Shown here: in pieces, positions 1-9,226 of the stretch
Numbering within the stretch: the first letter of the stretch is position 1
Layout of the letters: each line of letters starts with the position of its first letter
NCBI RefSeq assembly: GCF_009689585.1
Contig: NZ_AP018694.1
Coordinates: 3,177,001-3,241,000, forward strand
Length of the DNA: 64,000 nucleotides
Origin: Aquipluma nitroreducens
GTDB lineage: Bacteria; Bacteroidota; Bacteroidia; Bacteroidales; Prolixibacteraceae
Direction of reading: 5' to 3'
Notes under the pieces: model-generated
The model's input: the letters and a program-made list of their open reading frames with translations, nothing else
Databases searched by the model: none
What the model was told of the DNA's origin: nothing
Position numbers and translations under genes: made by a program

Positions 1-1719
1 GGATTGCTGAAAACAGGTAGCCCGGCTGAGCGCGAGGCTGCATTTACATCGCTTTCAAACTGGACTGACCCTAAAGCTGCACCATATTTATTTGCAGTTT
101 TTACCAATCCTGAAATGAAATCATTCAGGAGCAAAGCTTTGAAATCGTATCTGCGGATTACCCTTGAATCCAGTTTGCCCGCCGACGAAAAACTGTTGAT
201 GATTGAAAAACTGATGCCCGAATGCACCACTACTCCTGAAAAAGAATCGGTTATTCAGGCTACCCGAAATGTGAAAACGTTCCTGTCGCTGGTTTTCGTT
301 TCATCTTATCTGGATGATCCGGAACTGAGTGATGTGGCAGCATCAACGGCAAAAGCGCTTGCATTGCCATCTTCAGGAAAGAAAAATGGACTTACCGGTG
401 AATTTGTTGCCGACGTTTTGAAAAAAGTAATGGGTAAGATGGTTGGTCCCGACAGCCAATACGATGTGATCGACTTGCGCGAATACCTCGAAAAAATGCC
501 CAAAGAAAAAGGTTTTGTGAGCATTTTCAACGGAAAGGATTTAAGTGGCTGGCATGGTCTGGTGAAGAATCCTGTTCTGCGCGCAAAAATGAAACCTGAA
601 GAACTGGCCAAAGAACAAGTCGCAGCCGATGCCAAAATGTTAACCAACTGGTCGGTTAAAGATGGCTGTATTGTGTTTAACGGTGAAGGCGATAATTTGT
701 GCACCACAAAAATGTATGGCGATTTTGAAATGATTGTTGATTGGAGAATCAGCAAGAACGGCGATAGTGGAATTTATCTGCGAGGCGCTCCTCAGGTTCA
801 GATTTGGGATACTGCACGTGTTGATGTGGGCGCTCAGGTTGGTTCAGGCGGATTGTACAACAATCAGAAAAATCCAAGCAAACCGCTTGTTTTGGCCGAC
901 AATGCCATTGGCGACTGGAATACCTTCCGGATTAAAATGGTTGGCGAGCGCGTAACTGTTTACCTGAACGGCATTTTGGTGGTTGACAATGTGGTGATGG
1001 AAAATTACTGGGACCGCAGCATACCGATTTTCGCGAAAGATGCCATCGAATTACAAGCTCACGGAACAGATCTGGCCTTCCGGAATATTTTTGTGAAGGA
1101 ACTTAACACCGAAGAAGCTCAGTTGAGCGATCAGGAAAAAGCCGAAGGATTTAAATTGTTGTTTAACGGTAAAAACCTTGACAATTGGCAGGGCGATAAA
1201 ATTGATTACACTGCTGAAGATGGAATGATCGTTGTTAGCCCGAAAGAAGGCGGACACGGAAACATATACACCGATAAGGAATATTCTGACTTCATTTTCA
1301 GGATGGAATTTCAGTTGACTCCCGGTGCCAACAATGGTCTTGGCATTCATGCGCCGCTTGAGGGCGATGCCGCTTACGTAGGCAAAGAATTGCAGATTCT
1401 GGATAATACCGCCGAGATTTACAAAGACCTTCAGCCATACCAATATCACGGATCGGTTTACGGAATTATTCCGGCCAAACGGGGATTTTTAAAACCAGTG
1501 GGCGATTGGAATTACGAAGAAGTGATTGTGAAAGGCGACGACATTAAAATTACCCTGAATGGTACTGTAATCGTTGACGGAAACATGAAAGAAGCCAGCA
1601 AGAACGGCACGGCTGATCACAAAAATCACCCCGGATTGCTCCGCCACAAAGGTTATATCGGATTCCTCGGTCATGGTTCTGATCTGAAATTCAGGAATAT
1701 CCGGATTAAAGAACTTTAG
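1..1719 (+). CDS. Double DUF1080 (3-keto-disaccharide hydrolase-like) protein, 5' truncated
   Basis: The reading frame is open from base 1, so the gene starts to the left of the window; 572 residues are visible. Roughly residues 1-165 are helical, HEAT-like sequence. Two copies of the DUF1080 concanavalin-like fold follow, one beginning near residue 172 (FNGKDLSGWHG) and one near residue 386 (FNGKNLDNWQG). The FNGKxLxxW opening is the family hallmark, and the copies end with similar strands (DLAFRNIFVKEL and DLKFRNIRIKEL). Family knowledge: these are secreted or periplasmic proteins, some with 3-keto-glycoside hydrolase activity, so a role in carbohydrate breakdown is likely but the substrate cannot be read here. 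A signal peptide would lie outside the window. The domain assignment is firm; the enzymatic role is inferred. Confidence 0.85.
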   Translation, partial: GLLKTGSPAEREAAFTSLSNWTDPKAAPYLFAVFTNPEMKSFRSKALKSYLRITLESSLPADEKLLMIEKLMPECTTTPEKESVIQATRNVKTFLSLVFVSSYLDDPELSDVAASTAKALALPSSGKKNGLTGEFVADVLKKVMGKMVGPDSQYDVIDLREYLEKMPKEKGFVSIFNGKDLSGWHGLVKNPVLRAKMKPEELAKEQVAADAKMLTNWSVKDGCIVFNGEGDNLCTTKMYGDFEMIVDWRISKNGDSGIYLRGAPQVQIWDTARVDVGAQVGSGGLYNNQKNPSKPLVLADNAIGDWNTFRIKMVGERVTVYLNGILVVDNVVMENYWDRSIPIFAKDAIELQAHGTDLAFRNIFVKELNTEEAQLSDQEKAEGFKLLFNGKNLDNWQGDKIDYTAEDGMIVVSPKEGGHGNIYTDKEYSDFIFRMEFQLTPGANNGLGIHAPLEGDAAYVGKELQILDNTAEIYKDLQPYQYHGSVYGIIPAKRGFLKPVGDWNYEEVIVKGDDIKITLNGTVIVDGNMKEASKNGTADHKNHPGLLRHKGYIGFLGHGSDLKFRNIRIKEL

Positions 1720-1860
1720 AAAATGGTCATTAGAATACAAATATTACGGGATGCGAGTTACGTGAGACCACAAAACCTGAAAAAGCTTCGGTCTTCGGTC
1801 TCCTGACTTCCAGCTCCCGACTTTAAATTGAAACCCAAACTAAGTAGATTTATAAGCCGG

Positions 1861-1896
1861 CGCCTTCTGTTTGCAAAAGCAGGAGGCGTTTTTTTT
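1861..1896 (+). terminator. Rho-independent terminator
   Basis: CGCCTTCTG (1861-1869) pairs with CAGGAGGCG (1880-1888) with one G-U pair, followed by eight T residues. It lies 140 bases after the DUF1080 gene and just before the next small gene. Confidence 0.75.
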
Positions 1897-1950
1897 ATGG
1901 ATAAATTCCTTTTTTGGTATATCTTAGCTTGAAATTCAAAAACAAAATCC

Positions 1951-2202
1951 ATGGCACAGCGAAATTTTAAACCACAGCATTCGGTGGCTGGCAAAAAATA
2001 CAGCAAAACATCAGTGATAATGAGCAACGTGCTGCTTGCTGCCGGTTCGTTGATGATTGTTTTTTTGCTCGGTTATTTATTCTTCAACCTCGACAAATCC
2101 GATTTGCTGGTAAATTCTCTGATGCCTTTCTTTTTTGCAGGAATAGGCCTTATCATACTTAGCCAGTTGATTTGTCCGTTTCAGTTTAAGTCGCGTCGAT
2201 AA
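1951..2202 (+). CDS. Small two-helix membrane protein, unknown function
   Basis: This 83-residue ATG-initiated protein has a basic N-terminus (residues 1-25) followed by two hydrophobic helices, about 28-46 and 57-74, and ends FKSRR, so both ends should lie on the same, positive-inside, face of the membrane. I recognise no family motif. It stands alone between a terminator and the serine hydrolase gene. Support for coding is the ATG start, the typical membrane composition and the absence of any competing gene; the size alone would not exclude chance. Confidence 0.6.
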   Translation: MAQRNFKPQHSVAGKKYSKTSVIMSNVLLAAGSLMIVFLLGYLFFNLDKSDLLVNSLMPFFFAGIGLIILSQLICPFQFKSRR

Positions 2203-2339
2203 TTAAATTCAGTTCAACTTCTACTCAAAATATAGATGAAATAGCCATAAGAGCAAATGCTCATACAAACCGAAAATGTATAAATGGCTATTCCATGAGT
2301 ACGTTATAATTTTCAACAAAGCAAAAACATTTTATACGA

Positions 2340-3902
2340 ATGAAAAAATTATTACTGATTCTGGTAGTCCTGATTTTCCAAACTTTCCCGGGATCTTCGC
2401 AGCCTCTTTCTACTCCGGAAATCGATCAACTGGTGGAGCGGACGATGAAAACTTTTCATGTTCCCGGAATGGCAGTTGCTGTGATCAAAGATGGCAAAGT
2501 GGTTCACTCCAAAGGTTATGGGGTGAGTTCGATCAATACCGGTAAAAAAGTGGACGAGAATACCTTGTTTGGAATTGCATCGAACAGCAAAGCCTTTGCA
2601 GCCGCCACTTTGGCTATTTTAGTCGATGAGAAAAAAATCACTTGGAACGATAAAGTCATTCAATATATTCCTGAATTCAGGATGTATAATTCGTATGTTA
2701 CCGAAGATTTTACGATTAAAGATTTGCTTACCCATCGCAGCGGATTGGGACTTGGCGCTGGCGACCTGATGATTTGGCCCGATTCGACCGACTTCACCAT
2801 CAAAGATATTATTTACAACCTTCGGTTTTTGAAACAGACTTCCCCTTTCCGGACGAAATACGACTACGACAATCTGCTTTACATGGTCGCCGGAGAAGTG
2901 GTGACACGCGTTTCAGGAATGAGCTGGGAGCAATTTGTGGAAGAAAAGATCATGAAGCCGTTGGAAATGAGCCGGTCGGCAGCTTCGTTCAATCGACTGA
3001 AAGACAAAAGCAATGTCATCGATGGCCATTCGCTGGTCGATAAAAAGCTTCGTGTAACTCCGCGCGAAAGCATTAAACCGGGACAATGCTCTGCCGCTGG
3101 AATCTATTCGAGCATCTCCGACATGAGTAAATGGATGACTTGTCAACTCAATAATGGCAAATACGGTGCAAATCTGGATAAACAATTGTTCAGCGTTTCA
3201 ACTCAAAACGAAATGTGGAGTCCGCAAACCATTGTGCCGTTCAAAAAAGACAAATACAACGGCCATTTTAGCGCTTACGGTTTAGGCTGGAGATTAACGG
3301 ATGTGAAAGGAACGCAGCAGGTTTCTCATACCGGTGGGTTGGAGGGAATGGTTACTCAGGTCACTCTTTTGCCTGAAATGAAATTGGGAATCGTTGTCCT
3401 GACCAACCAGGAGTCGGGAGCTGCATTTACAGCGGTAACAAATGCGATTAAAGACAGTTATTTGGGCATTGCTCCTGAAGATTGGGTGCTTCGCTTCGAT
3501 ACATTGAACGCGAAATCGGAAAAGGAAGATGAGGAACTTTCGGCGAAAATTCAGGCAGAAATTGATAAAGCTCTTTTAGAGGCCGGGAAACAACCCGATG
3601 CCAATTTATTTGTTGGGGAATATGCCGACAATTGGCTTGGCAAAGTAACGATCTCGGAGCGGAATGGAAAACTTTGGTTTCAATCATCGCGCTCACCCCA
3701 ATTGCGCGGGGCAATGAGTTTTTACAAGGGAAATACATTTGCAGTGAAATGGGTTAACCGAATTATGAAAGCGGATGCCTTTGTGCTGTTTAACCTCGAT
3801 CAGGAAGGAAAACCTGCAGGATTTCGCATGAAAGCAATTTCGCCACTTACCGATTTTAGTTACGATTTTCAGGATTTGGATTTCCATAGATTAACCAATT
3901 GA
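2340..3902 (+). CDS. Serine hydrolase of the class C beta-lactamase/PBP family with C-terminal DUF3471
   Basis: This 520-residue protein has a signal peptide (residues 1-20, ending GSSQ). The beta-lactamase (PF00144) fold spans roughly 25-370 with all three active-site motifs: SxxK at 81-84 (SNSK), YxN at 176-178 (YDN) and HTG at 330-332 in place of KTG. The tail from about residue 420 (FVGEYADNWLGKVTI) resembles DUF3471, a small beta domain often attached to this family. Members are periplasmic or surface D-Ala-D-Ala peptidases, esterases or peptidases rather than true antibiotic resistance enzymes, and nothing here indicates resistance. The YdeI-like gene follows after 13 bases and may be co-transcribed. 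Confidence 0.9.
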   Translation: MKKLLLILVVLIFQTFPGSSQPLSTPEIDQLVERTMKTFHVPGMAVAVIKDGKVVHSKGYGVSSINTGKKVDENTLFGIASNSKAFAAATLAILVDEKKITWNDKVIQYIPEFRMYNSYVTEDFTIKDLLTHRSGLGLGAGDLMIWPDSTDFTIKDIIYNLRFLKQTSPFRTKYDYDNLLYMVAGEVVTRVSGMSWEQFVEEKIMKPLEMSRSAASFNRLKDKSNVIDGHSLVDKKLRVTPRESIKPGQCSAAGIYSSISDMSKWMTCQLNNGKYGANLDKQLFSVSTQNEMWSPQTIVPFKKDKYNGHFSAYGLGWRLTDVKGTQQVSHTGGLEGMVTQVTLLPEMKLGIVVLTNQESGAAFTAVTNAIKDSYLGIAPEDWVLRFDTLNAKSEKEDEELSAKIQAEIDKALLEAGKQPDANLFVGEYADNWLGKVTISERNGKLWFQSSRSPQLRGAMSFYKGNTFAVKWVNRIMKADAFVLFNLDQEGKPAGFRMKAISPLTDFSYDFQDLDFHRLTN

Positions 3903-3915
3903 TTTTGGATTGATA

Positions 3916-4476
3916 ATGAAAAAGCTACTCTTTTTCGAAACTCCTGCTGATTTCAGGAAATGGCTGGAAGAAAACCATCAGACAGAAACCGAGTTATTGG
4001 TTGGTTATTACAAGGTTGCCACAAAGAAACCAACCATGAATTGGTCGGAATCGGTTGACGAAGCCCTCTGTTTTGGTTGGATTGACGGTGTACGCAGGTC
4101 GATTGACGACGACAGCTACTGCATCCGGTTTACTCCGCGTAATCCGAAAAGTAACTGGAGCGCGGTGAATATCAAAAAAGTGGAAGAAATGATCCGGTTG
4201 GGCAAAATGACTCCGGCAGGCTTGGCGGCTTTTGAAAAACGGAAGGAAGATCGGTCGGCCATTTACAGCTATGAGAATCCGCCTGAAAAATTAAATCCTG
4301 AAATGGAAGCTCATTTCAGGAACAATAAAGCAGCCTGGGATTTCTTCGGGAAACAACCGCCTTCGTATCGAAAATCCAGGTTGTTATGGGTGATGAGCGC
4401 CAAACAGGAAGCAACGCAGTTTTCGCGACTCGACAAGCTGATTGCTGCCTGTGCCGAAGGGAAACGGTTGTTTTAA
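3916..4476 (+). CDS. YdeI/OmpD-associated (OmdA) family protein
   Basis: The protein has 186 residues. I chose the ATG at 3916; an in-frame TTG six bases upstream would add two residues. The start (LFFETPADFRKWLEENH), the ALCFGWIDGVRR block near residue 50, FTPRNPKSNWSAVN near 75 and the C-terminal basic YRKSRLLWVMSAKQ segment are typical of the bacterial YdeI/OmdA family (PF13376 at the C-terminus). These are small cytosolic proteins linked in the literature to stress or bacteriocin tolerance; no enzymatic reaction is established. The gene sits 13 bases after the serine hydrolase and probably shares its transcript. Confidence 0.85.
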   Translation: MKKLLFFETPADFRKWLEENHQTETELLVGYYKVATKKPTMNWSESVDEALCFGWIDGVRRSIDDDSYCIRFTPRNPKSNWSAVNIKKVEEMIRLGKMTPAGLAAFEKRKEDRSAIYSYENPPEKLNPEMEAHFRNNKAAWDFFGKQPPSYRKSRLLWVMSAKQEATQFSRLDKLIAACAEGKRLF

Positions 4477-4661
4477 GAGTGAGTTGAACAATGAATCAGG
4501 CGATCGCTTCTGGATTGATTTATGTCAAAACGTGGTAGATCGATTGAAAAATCAACTAAAATTACAACTAATTGTTCCGAAATTTGTTTGAAAGCTAAAG
4601 TTTTTGGGTTCAACGATTTCGCCAATGAATTAAAGTCGAAGAAATATAAAATTTATAAGTT

Positions 4662-5402
4662 ATGAGATCATTGTTTATTATTCTAGTCGTTTTGATTGGA
4701 TTTTCAGGTTGTGTTAGGAAAAATAAAGTACCAACAGCCCAGAATGCTGCCAATCCTGCCATGCACGAAGTAAAAGTTGCAGAAGTTATTCAGACTTCAA
4801 ATTATACTTACCTGAAAGTCAGTGATAACGGTGCTGAAAACTGGATCGCAGTTACACGTCAGGAAGCTGCTGCCGGCGAAGTTTATTATTACGATCAGGC
4901 TTTGGAAATGAAAAATTTCAATAGTAAAGAGCTTAACCGCACGTTCGAAACCATCTATTTTGTACAAGGATTAAGTAAAGAACCAATTGCTGCTTCTGCT
5001 GCGCCTGCCGGAATGGGTGGAATGAGCGGAATGACTGGTGATATGGCTGCCAAACACACTGGCAAGATTGCTTTGGAGAAAAAGGCCGGGATTAGTATTG
5101 CTCCTGCTGCCGGAAGCGTTTCGATTGCTCAACTGTGGGCCGACAAAGACAAGTATAGTGGGAAAGTAATCAAGATAAAAGGTCAGGTTGTTAAGATTAA
5201 CGAACAGGTGATGGGCAAAAACTGGATTCATATTCAGGATGGATCGGGCGATTCAGGTAATTTCGATTTGGCAGTTACCACGCTCGATGGAATGAAAATG
5301 GACGATGTGGTTACCTTTGAAGGTACGATTACGTTGAACAAAGATTTCGGCGCCGGATATTTCTATGAATTGATCATGGAAGATGCCAAACTGGTGAAAT
5401 AG
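4662..5402 (+). CDS. Lipoprotein with C-terminal OB-fold (NrfJ-like)
   Basis: The 246-residue precursor has a lipobox FSGC with Cys17. After it come an alpha/beta region (about 35-110), a Gly/Met-rich linker around 118-135 (GMGGMSGMTGDM) and a C-terminal domain (about 150-246) of the OB type: SGKVIKIKGQVVKI, WIHIQDGSG and VVTFEGTITLNKDFG are its strands. This arrangement is found in Bacteroidota lipoproteins and NrfJ-like proteins annotated as DNA-binding or OB-fold proteins; ligand unknown. The Met-rich linker could bind copper, which is inference. A strong terminator follows and there is no operon partner. Confidence 0.75.
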   Translation: MRSLFIILVVLIGFSGCVRKNKVPTAQNAANPAMHEVKVAEVIQTSNYTYLKVSDNGAENWIAVTRQEAAAGEVYYYDQALEMKNFNSKELNRTFETIYFVQGLSKEPIAASAAPAGMGGMSGMTGDMAAKHTGKIALEKKAGISIAPAAGSVSIAQLWADKDKYSGKVIKIKGQVVKINEQVMGKNWIHIQDGSGDSGNFDLAVTTLDGMKMDDVVTFEGTITLNKDFGAGYFYELIMEDAKLVK

Positions 5403-5437
5403 GCATTAGGAAAAAGTCATTAGTCAATAGAAAGAAG

Positions 5438-5475
5438 TACCCTGTAGGAATAATCAATTCTTGCAGGGTATTTTT
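5438..5475. terminator. Terminator between convergent genes
   Basis: TACCCTG (5438-5444) pairs with CAGGGTA (5464-5470), with an inner GGAAT/ATTC stem, and is followed by five T residues on the plus strand. It ends the lipoprotein transcript and may also stop the convergent response regulator transcript. Confidence 0.7.
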
Positions 5476-5497
5476 CGTTTTGAAGGAGTTCGAATCT

Positions 5498-6187
5498 TTA
5501 ATCACCATTTCCTCCCATTCGTTCTAGTAACTGTTCTTTATACTGTTCGGAAGCCGGCAATTTGTTTTCTCCTATGCAAATGAGGTTGCCTTCGAGGTGA
5601 TCAATTTTTTGCAGATTAACAATCGTGGTGCGGTGAACTTTCAGGAACGGCAGGCCTTTCAGCTTCTCTTCCCAGCTTTTCAGGGTTCCGTGAACGACCA
5701 ATTTCTTATCAGAGCAAAACAGGGTGACGTAATCACCGCAGGTTTCAATAAAACGGATGTCATCGATAGCTATCTGATAGATTCGTTTTCCTGATTTTAT
5801 ACTAAGTTTTGTAGGCATAACTGGCACCAAACGCGTATTGAATTTCTCCCGGGCTTTGTTTACTGCCTTGTGAAATCGCTCAAACGAAAAAGGTTTCAGC
5901 AAAAAATCAACCGCTTCCAGATCGAATCCGTCAACAGCATACTGGGAATAAGCAGTGGTAAAAATGACCAGTGGCGGATGAACCAACGAACGCAAAAAAC
6001 TAACGCCCGACATTTCAGGCAAATTGATGTCCAGAAAAATTAAATCGATGGGATTCGAGTTCAGAAAAGTTTGTGCTGAGAAAGCATCTCCAAACGTGCC
6101 GCAACACCTTAAGTCAGGGCATTTGGAAATGTGACTTTCCAGAATGGACTGGGCGGCAGGTTCGTCTTCAATAATGATGAAGTTCAT
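5498..6187 (-). CDS. LytTR-family response regulator
   Basis: The protein has 229 residues. The receiver domain (1-115) carries the acidic pair at D8/E9, phospho-acceptor D53 (FLDINLPEMSG), T77/T78 and K98 (LLKPF). A LytTR DNA-binding domain occupies about 125-225 (KSGKRIYQI, FIETCGDYV, FLKVHRTTIVN). Such regulators pair with LytS/YehU-type kinases; the kinase at 7152-8396 is on the same strand but separated by an oppositely oriented endonuclease III gene. Targets cannot be read from the window. Confidence 0.93.
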   Translation of the reverse strand: MNFIIIEDEPAAQSILESHISKCPDLRCCGTFGDAFSAQTFLNSNPIDLIFLDINLPEMSGVSFLRSLVHPPLVIFTTAYSQYAVDGFDLEAVDFLLKPFSFERFHKAVNKAREKFNTRLVPVMPTKLSIKSGKRIYQIAIDDIRFIETCGDYVTLFCSDKKLVVHGTLKSWEEKLKGLPFLKVHRTTIVNLQKIDHLEGNLICIGENKLPASEQYKEQLLERMGGNGD

Positions 6188-6248
6188 AACGTTTCAATTT
6201 TCAGGTTCTGATCTAAATATTGCAACTAATTTAATTTTGTATTTTTCA

Positions 6249-6328
6249 CCCCAAACCCCTGAAGGGGCTTTTGCTTCAAACATGGGAAACGCTTGACAAT
6301 GAAGTAAGTCCCCTTTAGGGGATTTAGG
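6249..6328. repeat. Inverted pair of REP-like palindromes
   Basis: A CCCCTGAAGGGG palindrome lies in 6249-6271 and CCCCTTTAGGGG in 6305-6328. Each has AAA-rich shoulders, and the two copies are inverted relative to each other. The pair sits between the divergent regulator and nth genes, in a 288-base gap with no other recognisable content. Confidence 0.6.
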
Positions 6329-6475
6329 AGTAAAAGAAAAACGATAACAATATGATTTCATACTCAACACTTAATTTGAAACACAAGTTACGTTTTTTTG
6401 CAACCTGCAGAGATTGGAAAGACATAAAGAAGCACTAAATTTGGTTAATTTTAAGGCAACAAAAACAATTCAGTC

Positions 6476-7114
6476 ATGGAAACAAATTGGGAACAAGCGC
6501 TTCAACCTTTATTTCAGCAATACGGGAAACGCCGTCATCCGCTCGATTATCAAAACCGATATCAGTTGGTTGTTATGGTTATCCTCTCTGCCCAGGATTC
6601 CGACAAGCACATCAATGAACTGGCTCCGGATATCTTTGCAGCCTATCCAACCCTGAATTCGCTTTCTCATGCAACTGAGGCTGATCTTCAACAGCACATT
6701 GGCTCGGTCAGAAATTGGGGCAATAAAGCCAAATGGTTGACTAAGCTTGCACAAACAGTTGGCGAGGATGAAAATATCCCACGCACCTTGGAGGGCCTGA
6801 CCAAATTGCCCGGACTTGGCAGGAAATCGGCCAACGTGATCATTCGCGAATCGGGCGATATGGCTGAAGGTGTGATTGTCGATCTCCATGTGTTGCGTGT
6901 TGCTCCGCGGCTAGGCATTGCTGATGAAAAGGATGCGGCAAAACCTGAAAAGATTGAAAAGCAAATCATGGCAGTTATTCCGCAGGAGTTCTGGAACGAA
7001 GGCGGAATGTCGATTTCGTTTCTTGGGAGGGAACTTTGCCGGCCGACCAACCCAAAATGTACAGAATGCCTGGTAAACAGCGTTTGTCAGTTCTTTCAAA
7101 ATTCCGGTCTTTAA
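6476..7114 (+). CDS. nth: Endonuclease III (DNA glycosylase/AP lyase)
   Basis: This 212-residue enzyme removes oxidised pyrimidines in base excision repair. The HhH-GPD fold includes the hairpin LPGLGRKSAN with catalytic Lys117 and the catalytic Asp136 in VDLHVLR. The C-terminal iron-sulfur loop has Cys188, Cys195, Cys198 and Cys204, exactly the C-x6-C-x2-C-x5-C spacing of E. coli Nth, so a [4Fe-4S] cluster is expected. Length matches the family. The gene is single, divergent from the response regulator and convergent with the histidine kinase. Confidence 0.95.
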   Translation: METNWEQALQPLFQQYGKRRHPLDYQNRYQLVVMVILSAQDSDKHINELAPDIFAAYPTLNSLSHATEADLQQHIGSVRNWGNKAKWLTKLAQTVGEDENIPRTLEGLTKLPGLGRKSANVIIRESGDMAEGVIVDLHVLRVAPRLGIADEKDAAKPEKIEKQIMAVIPQEFWNEGGMSISFLGRELCRPTNPKCTECLVNSVCQFFQNSGL

Positions 7115-7116
7115 AT

Positions 7117-7157
7117 GCTTAGTGAGCGGGTGACTTCAAGTCACTCGCTCACTAAGC
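7117..7157. terminator. Long hairpin between convergent nth and histidine kinase genes
   Basis: An approximately 19-bp stem (7117-7136 with 7138-7157, one G-U pair, almost no loop) starts three bases after the nth stop and includes the kinase stop codon on the other strand. No clear T-tract follows on either side, so it is either a bidirectional terminator of a non-canonical kind or an mRNA 3'-end stabiliser. Confidence 0.55.
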
Positions 7158-8396
7158 GTTGATCTGCACCTTCATTTCCAACCTGAATATTCCATCTTTC
7201 TCCTGAATTTCAAGCGAATGGCGGTCAGGATAAATCAGGGTTAACCGTTTTTCTACGTTTTGTATTCCAAGGCCTCCAGTCTTTTCAGTATCGGTTCTTT
7301 CGCGGGGTGCAACCTGATTTTCAGTAGAAAAAGTCAGCTTTGCCCCATCGTAGCTGATGTTGATGCGGATGGTGCTTGTATTTTTACCGATTCCGTGTTT
7401 GAAACAGTTTTCAGCCAGTGGAAGCAACAAAAGTGGCGCAATCTGAGCATTGGTAAAATTGCCTTCAGTTTCGAACTCAACTGTGGTAATTTTAGAATTT
7501 ATCCGTTCTTTCTGTAGCTCAATATAGGTGCGGATAATCTCAATTTCTTTTTCCAATGGTATTGTTTCACTTGAAGTATCGTACAAAACATACCGCAAAA
7601 AATCAGAAAGTTTCAGGACAACATCGGCGGTTCGCTCGTCTTTCTGGGATGCCATCGAATAGATCGTGTTCAGGTTGTTGAACAGAAAGTGAGGATTGAT
7701 TTGCGCTTTTAATGCCGAAAGTTCGTTGCGGGCAGCATCTCTTTTTTCAATCAGCATATCGACGTATTGCTTCACCAGAAATACCAGTATAGATACAATG
7801 AGGTAAACTTTAAAGATCAAAATCAGTTCCCAAAACTTGAAATAGGAAATGTAGTAAAGACTTGGGTACAACTTGTCGATAACGAAGTTGAAGATAGAAT
7901 AATTTGCGATCGCAGCAACCGGAAGTAAAATAACGATGCCGAGTACGTATTTAGTAAACTTGCTTCTGTTGAGATAACGGACCAGCAAGAAATTCAGGTT
8001 AAAATATACCGCTCCAATGATGGATAGGTGGAAAACAACCACATACAGAAAGTTTTTTACAAAATATTCCATAAAAACAGCGACATCGTCTTTGTTGCCA
8101 TTGGGATAAAAGTATTGCAGAATGACGTATCCCAACGGGAACAGGAATAAGATGCTGATTGGTATTTTGATCCATAACCGGGCTTTTCGGATCAGCCAAA
8201 TAAAAGGTAACGAACAGTAAAGCAGAAATACGGAATTTGCAAGGAGGATAAAATCCCATCCGACTTGTATTCCATCAATTGTACCCGTCGATTCGACTCC
8301 CGGATTTAAAATGGCGCTCCAAAAATTGAACGAAACAAACCAGAATGCTAGATGTAACGCGGGTATAATTTGTTTTTTGAGTTGTATTATTTTCAT
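7152..8396 (-). CDS. LytS/YehU-type sensor histidine kinase
   Basis: The protein has 414 residues. Five or six membrane helices fill about 12-208. They are followed by a His_kinase (PF06580) segment with the phospho-acceptor in NPHFLFNNLN (His236) and a HATPase domain with the N-box LAENCFKHG near 325 and the glycine motif GLGIQNVEKRL near 380. There is no separate periplasmic sensor domain, so sensing is probably by the membrane part. It lies seven bases after a lipoprotein gene, which suggests co-transcription and that the lipoprotein may be an accessory sensor. The likely partner is the LytTR regulator at 5498-6187. Confidence 0.92.
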   Translation of the reverse strand: MKIIQLKKQIIPALHLAFWFVSFNFWSAILNPGVESTGTIDGIQVGWDFILLANSVFLLYCSLPFIWLIRKARLWIKIPISILFLFPLGYVILQYFYPNGNKDDVAVFMEYFVKNFLYVVVFHLSIIGAVYFNLNFLLVRYLNRSKFTKYVLGIVILLPVAAIANYSIFNFVIDKLYPSLYYISYFKFWELILIFKVYLIVSILVFLVKQYVDMLIEKRDAARNELSALKAQINPHFLFNNLNTIYSMASQKDERTADVVLKLSDFLRYVLYDTSSETIPLEKEIEIIRTYIELQKERINSKITTVEFETEGNFTNAQIAPLLLLPLAENCFKHGIGKNTSTIRINISYDGAKLTFSTENQVAPRERTDTEKTGGLGIQNVEKRLTLIYPDRHSLEIQEKDGIFRLEMKVQINA

Positions 8397-8403
8397 GATG
8401 TGG

Positions 8404-9120
8404 TTAGTTTATTCGGTTTAGCTTCAACATGGCAGGCTGGTTTTCCCAGTCGATAAATCGTTTTTGGTCAGCATAGCGCTCAATCATATCGGTCAAATCT
8501 TCTGACGAGGCAGTGAGCAGTAATCGGCCGGCATCTGGCACATAGCGGTATTTAATTCTAACGCGCTTCTTTTCAATCATATCTTTCATGTAATCGGCTC
8601 CGAGCCACGAAACGAAAAGCTGTTTATTCTGAAACTGAATCCGGGCCAGCGTATGAACTGCAAAATAGTTTTCCTTAGCCATCAGGCTGCTTTTTATATC
8701 CGGTATTTCGCGCGGACTAAAATCTCCATACAAAATGCCGTTGATCCGGAAAAGAACCATTCGGAATTCGTATTGCGCCGAGTCGGGATTATTACCTGAA
8801 AGTTTGGCTACATAGAAGTTTTGTGGTTTGAAGGTGGTGGAATCCTTTCCGCTTTTGGTCTTCATTTTTTCTTCTGAAATGAATCGGTTGATCCGCCAGA
8901 TTAAAGTGGTATCGGCTTTTTCCCATTTCCCGCTATTTTTATTGTTTGAATCCGGTTTGGATTGAATTGGGTGAGCCGACCAGTTTCCTTCAATTTCAGG
9001 AGCAAGTGCAACGTTTTTTTCGAGATAGAATGGGTTCAGCGAGCAGATCATTGCGAAATCGGAGCATCCAGAAATAAACAGGAAGATTCCAAAGATGATC
9101 AGTAGTTTTCTGTAATTCAT
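8404..9120 (-). CDS. Lipoprotein of unknown function, in operon with histidine kinase
   Basis: The 238-residue precursor has a lipobox ISGC (Cys19) after a hydrophobic signal. The mature protein contains LAPEIEGNWSAH and TTLIWRINRF near the start and an alternating beta pattern after it. I recognise no named domain. It precedes the kinase gene by seven bases on the same strand, so the two are almost certainly one transcript. A role in ligand sensing or envelope monitoring for the kinase is inference only. Confidence 0.75.
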   Translation of the reverse strand: MNYRKLLIIFGIFLFISGCSDFAMICSLNPFYLEKNVALAPEIEGNWSAHPIQSKPDSNNKNSGKWEKADTTLIWRINRFISEEKMKTKSGKDSTTFKPQNFYVAKLSGNNPDSAQYEFRMVLFRINGILYGDFSPREIPDIKSSLMAKENYFAVHTLARIQFQNKQLFVSWLGADYMKDMIEKKRVRIKYRYVPDAGRLLLTASSEDLTDMIERYADQKRFIDWENQPAMLKLNRIN

Positions 9121-9226
9121 GGCTTTGAGTTTTTAATTCTGAACCGAAGATAAATTGAATAAAACCGATCGTGAATTTTTTTCGATGAATGCCCCTGTTT
9201 TTTCGATGGGGAAGCGAAAACATCGA

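Noticed and set aside
2340-3902. Antibiotic-resistance beta-lactamase
   Set aside because: SxxK, YxN and HTG motifs plus a DUF3471 tail fit the broad serine hydrolase family; HTG and the tail argue against a true class C resistance enzyme.
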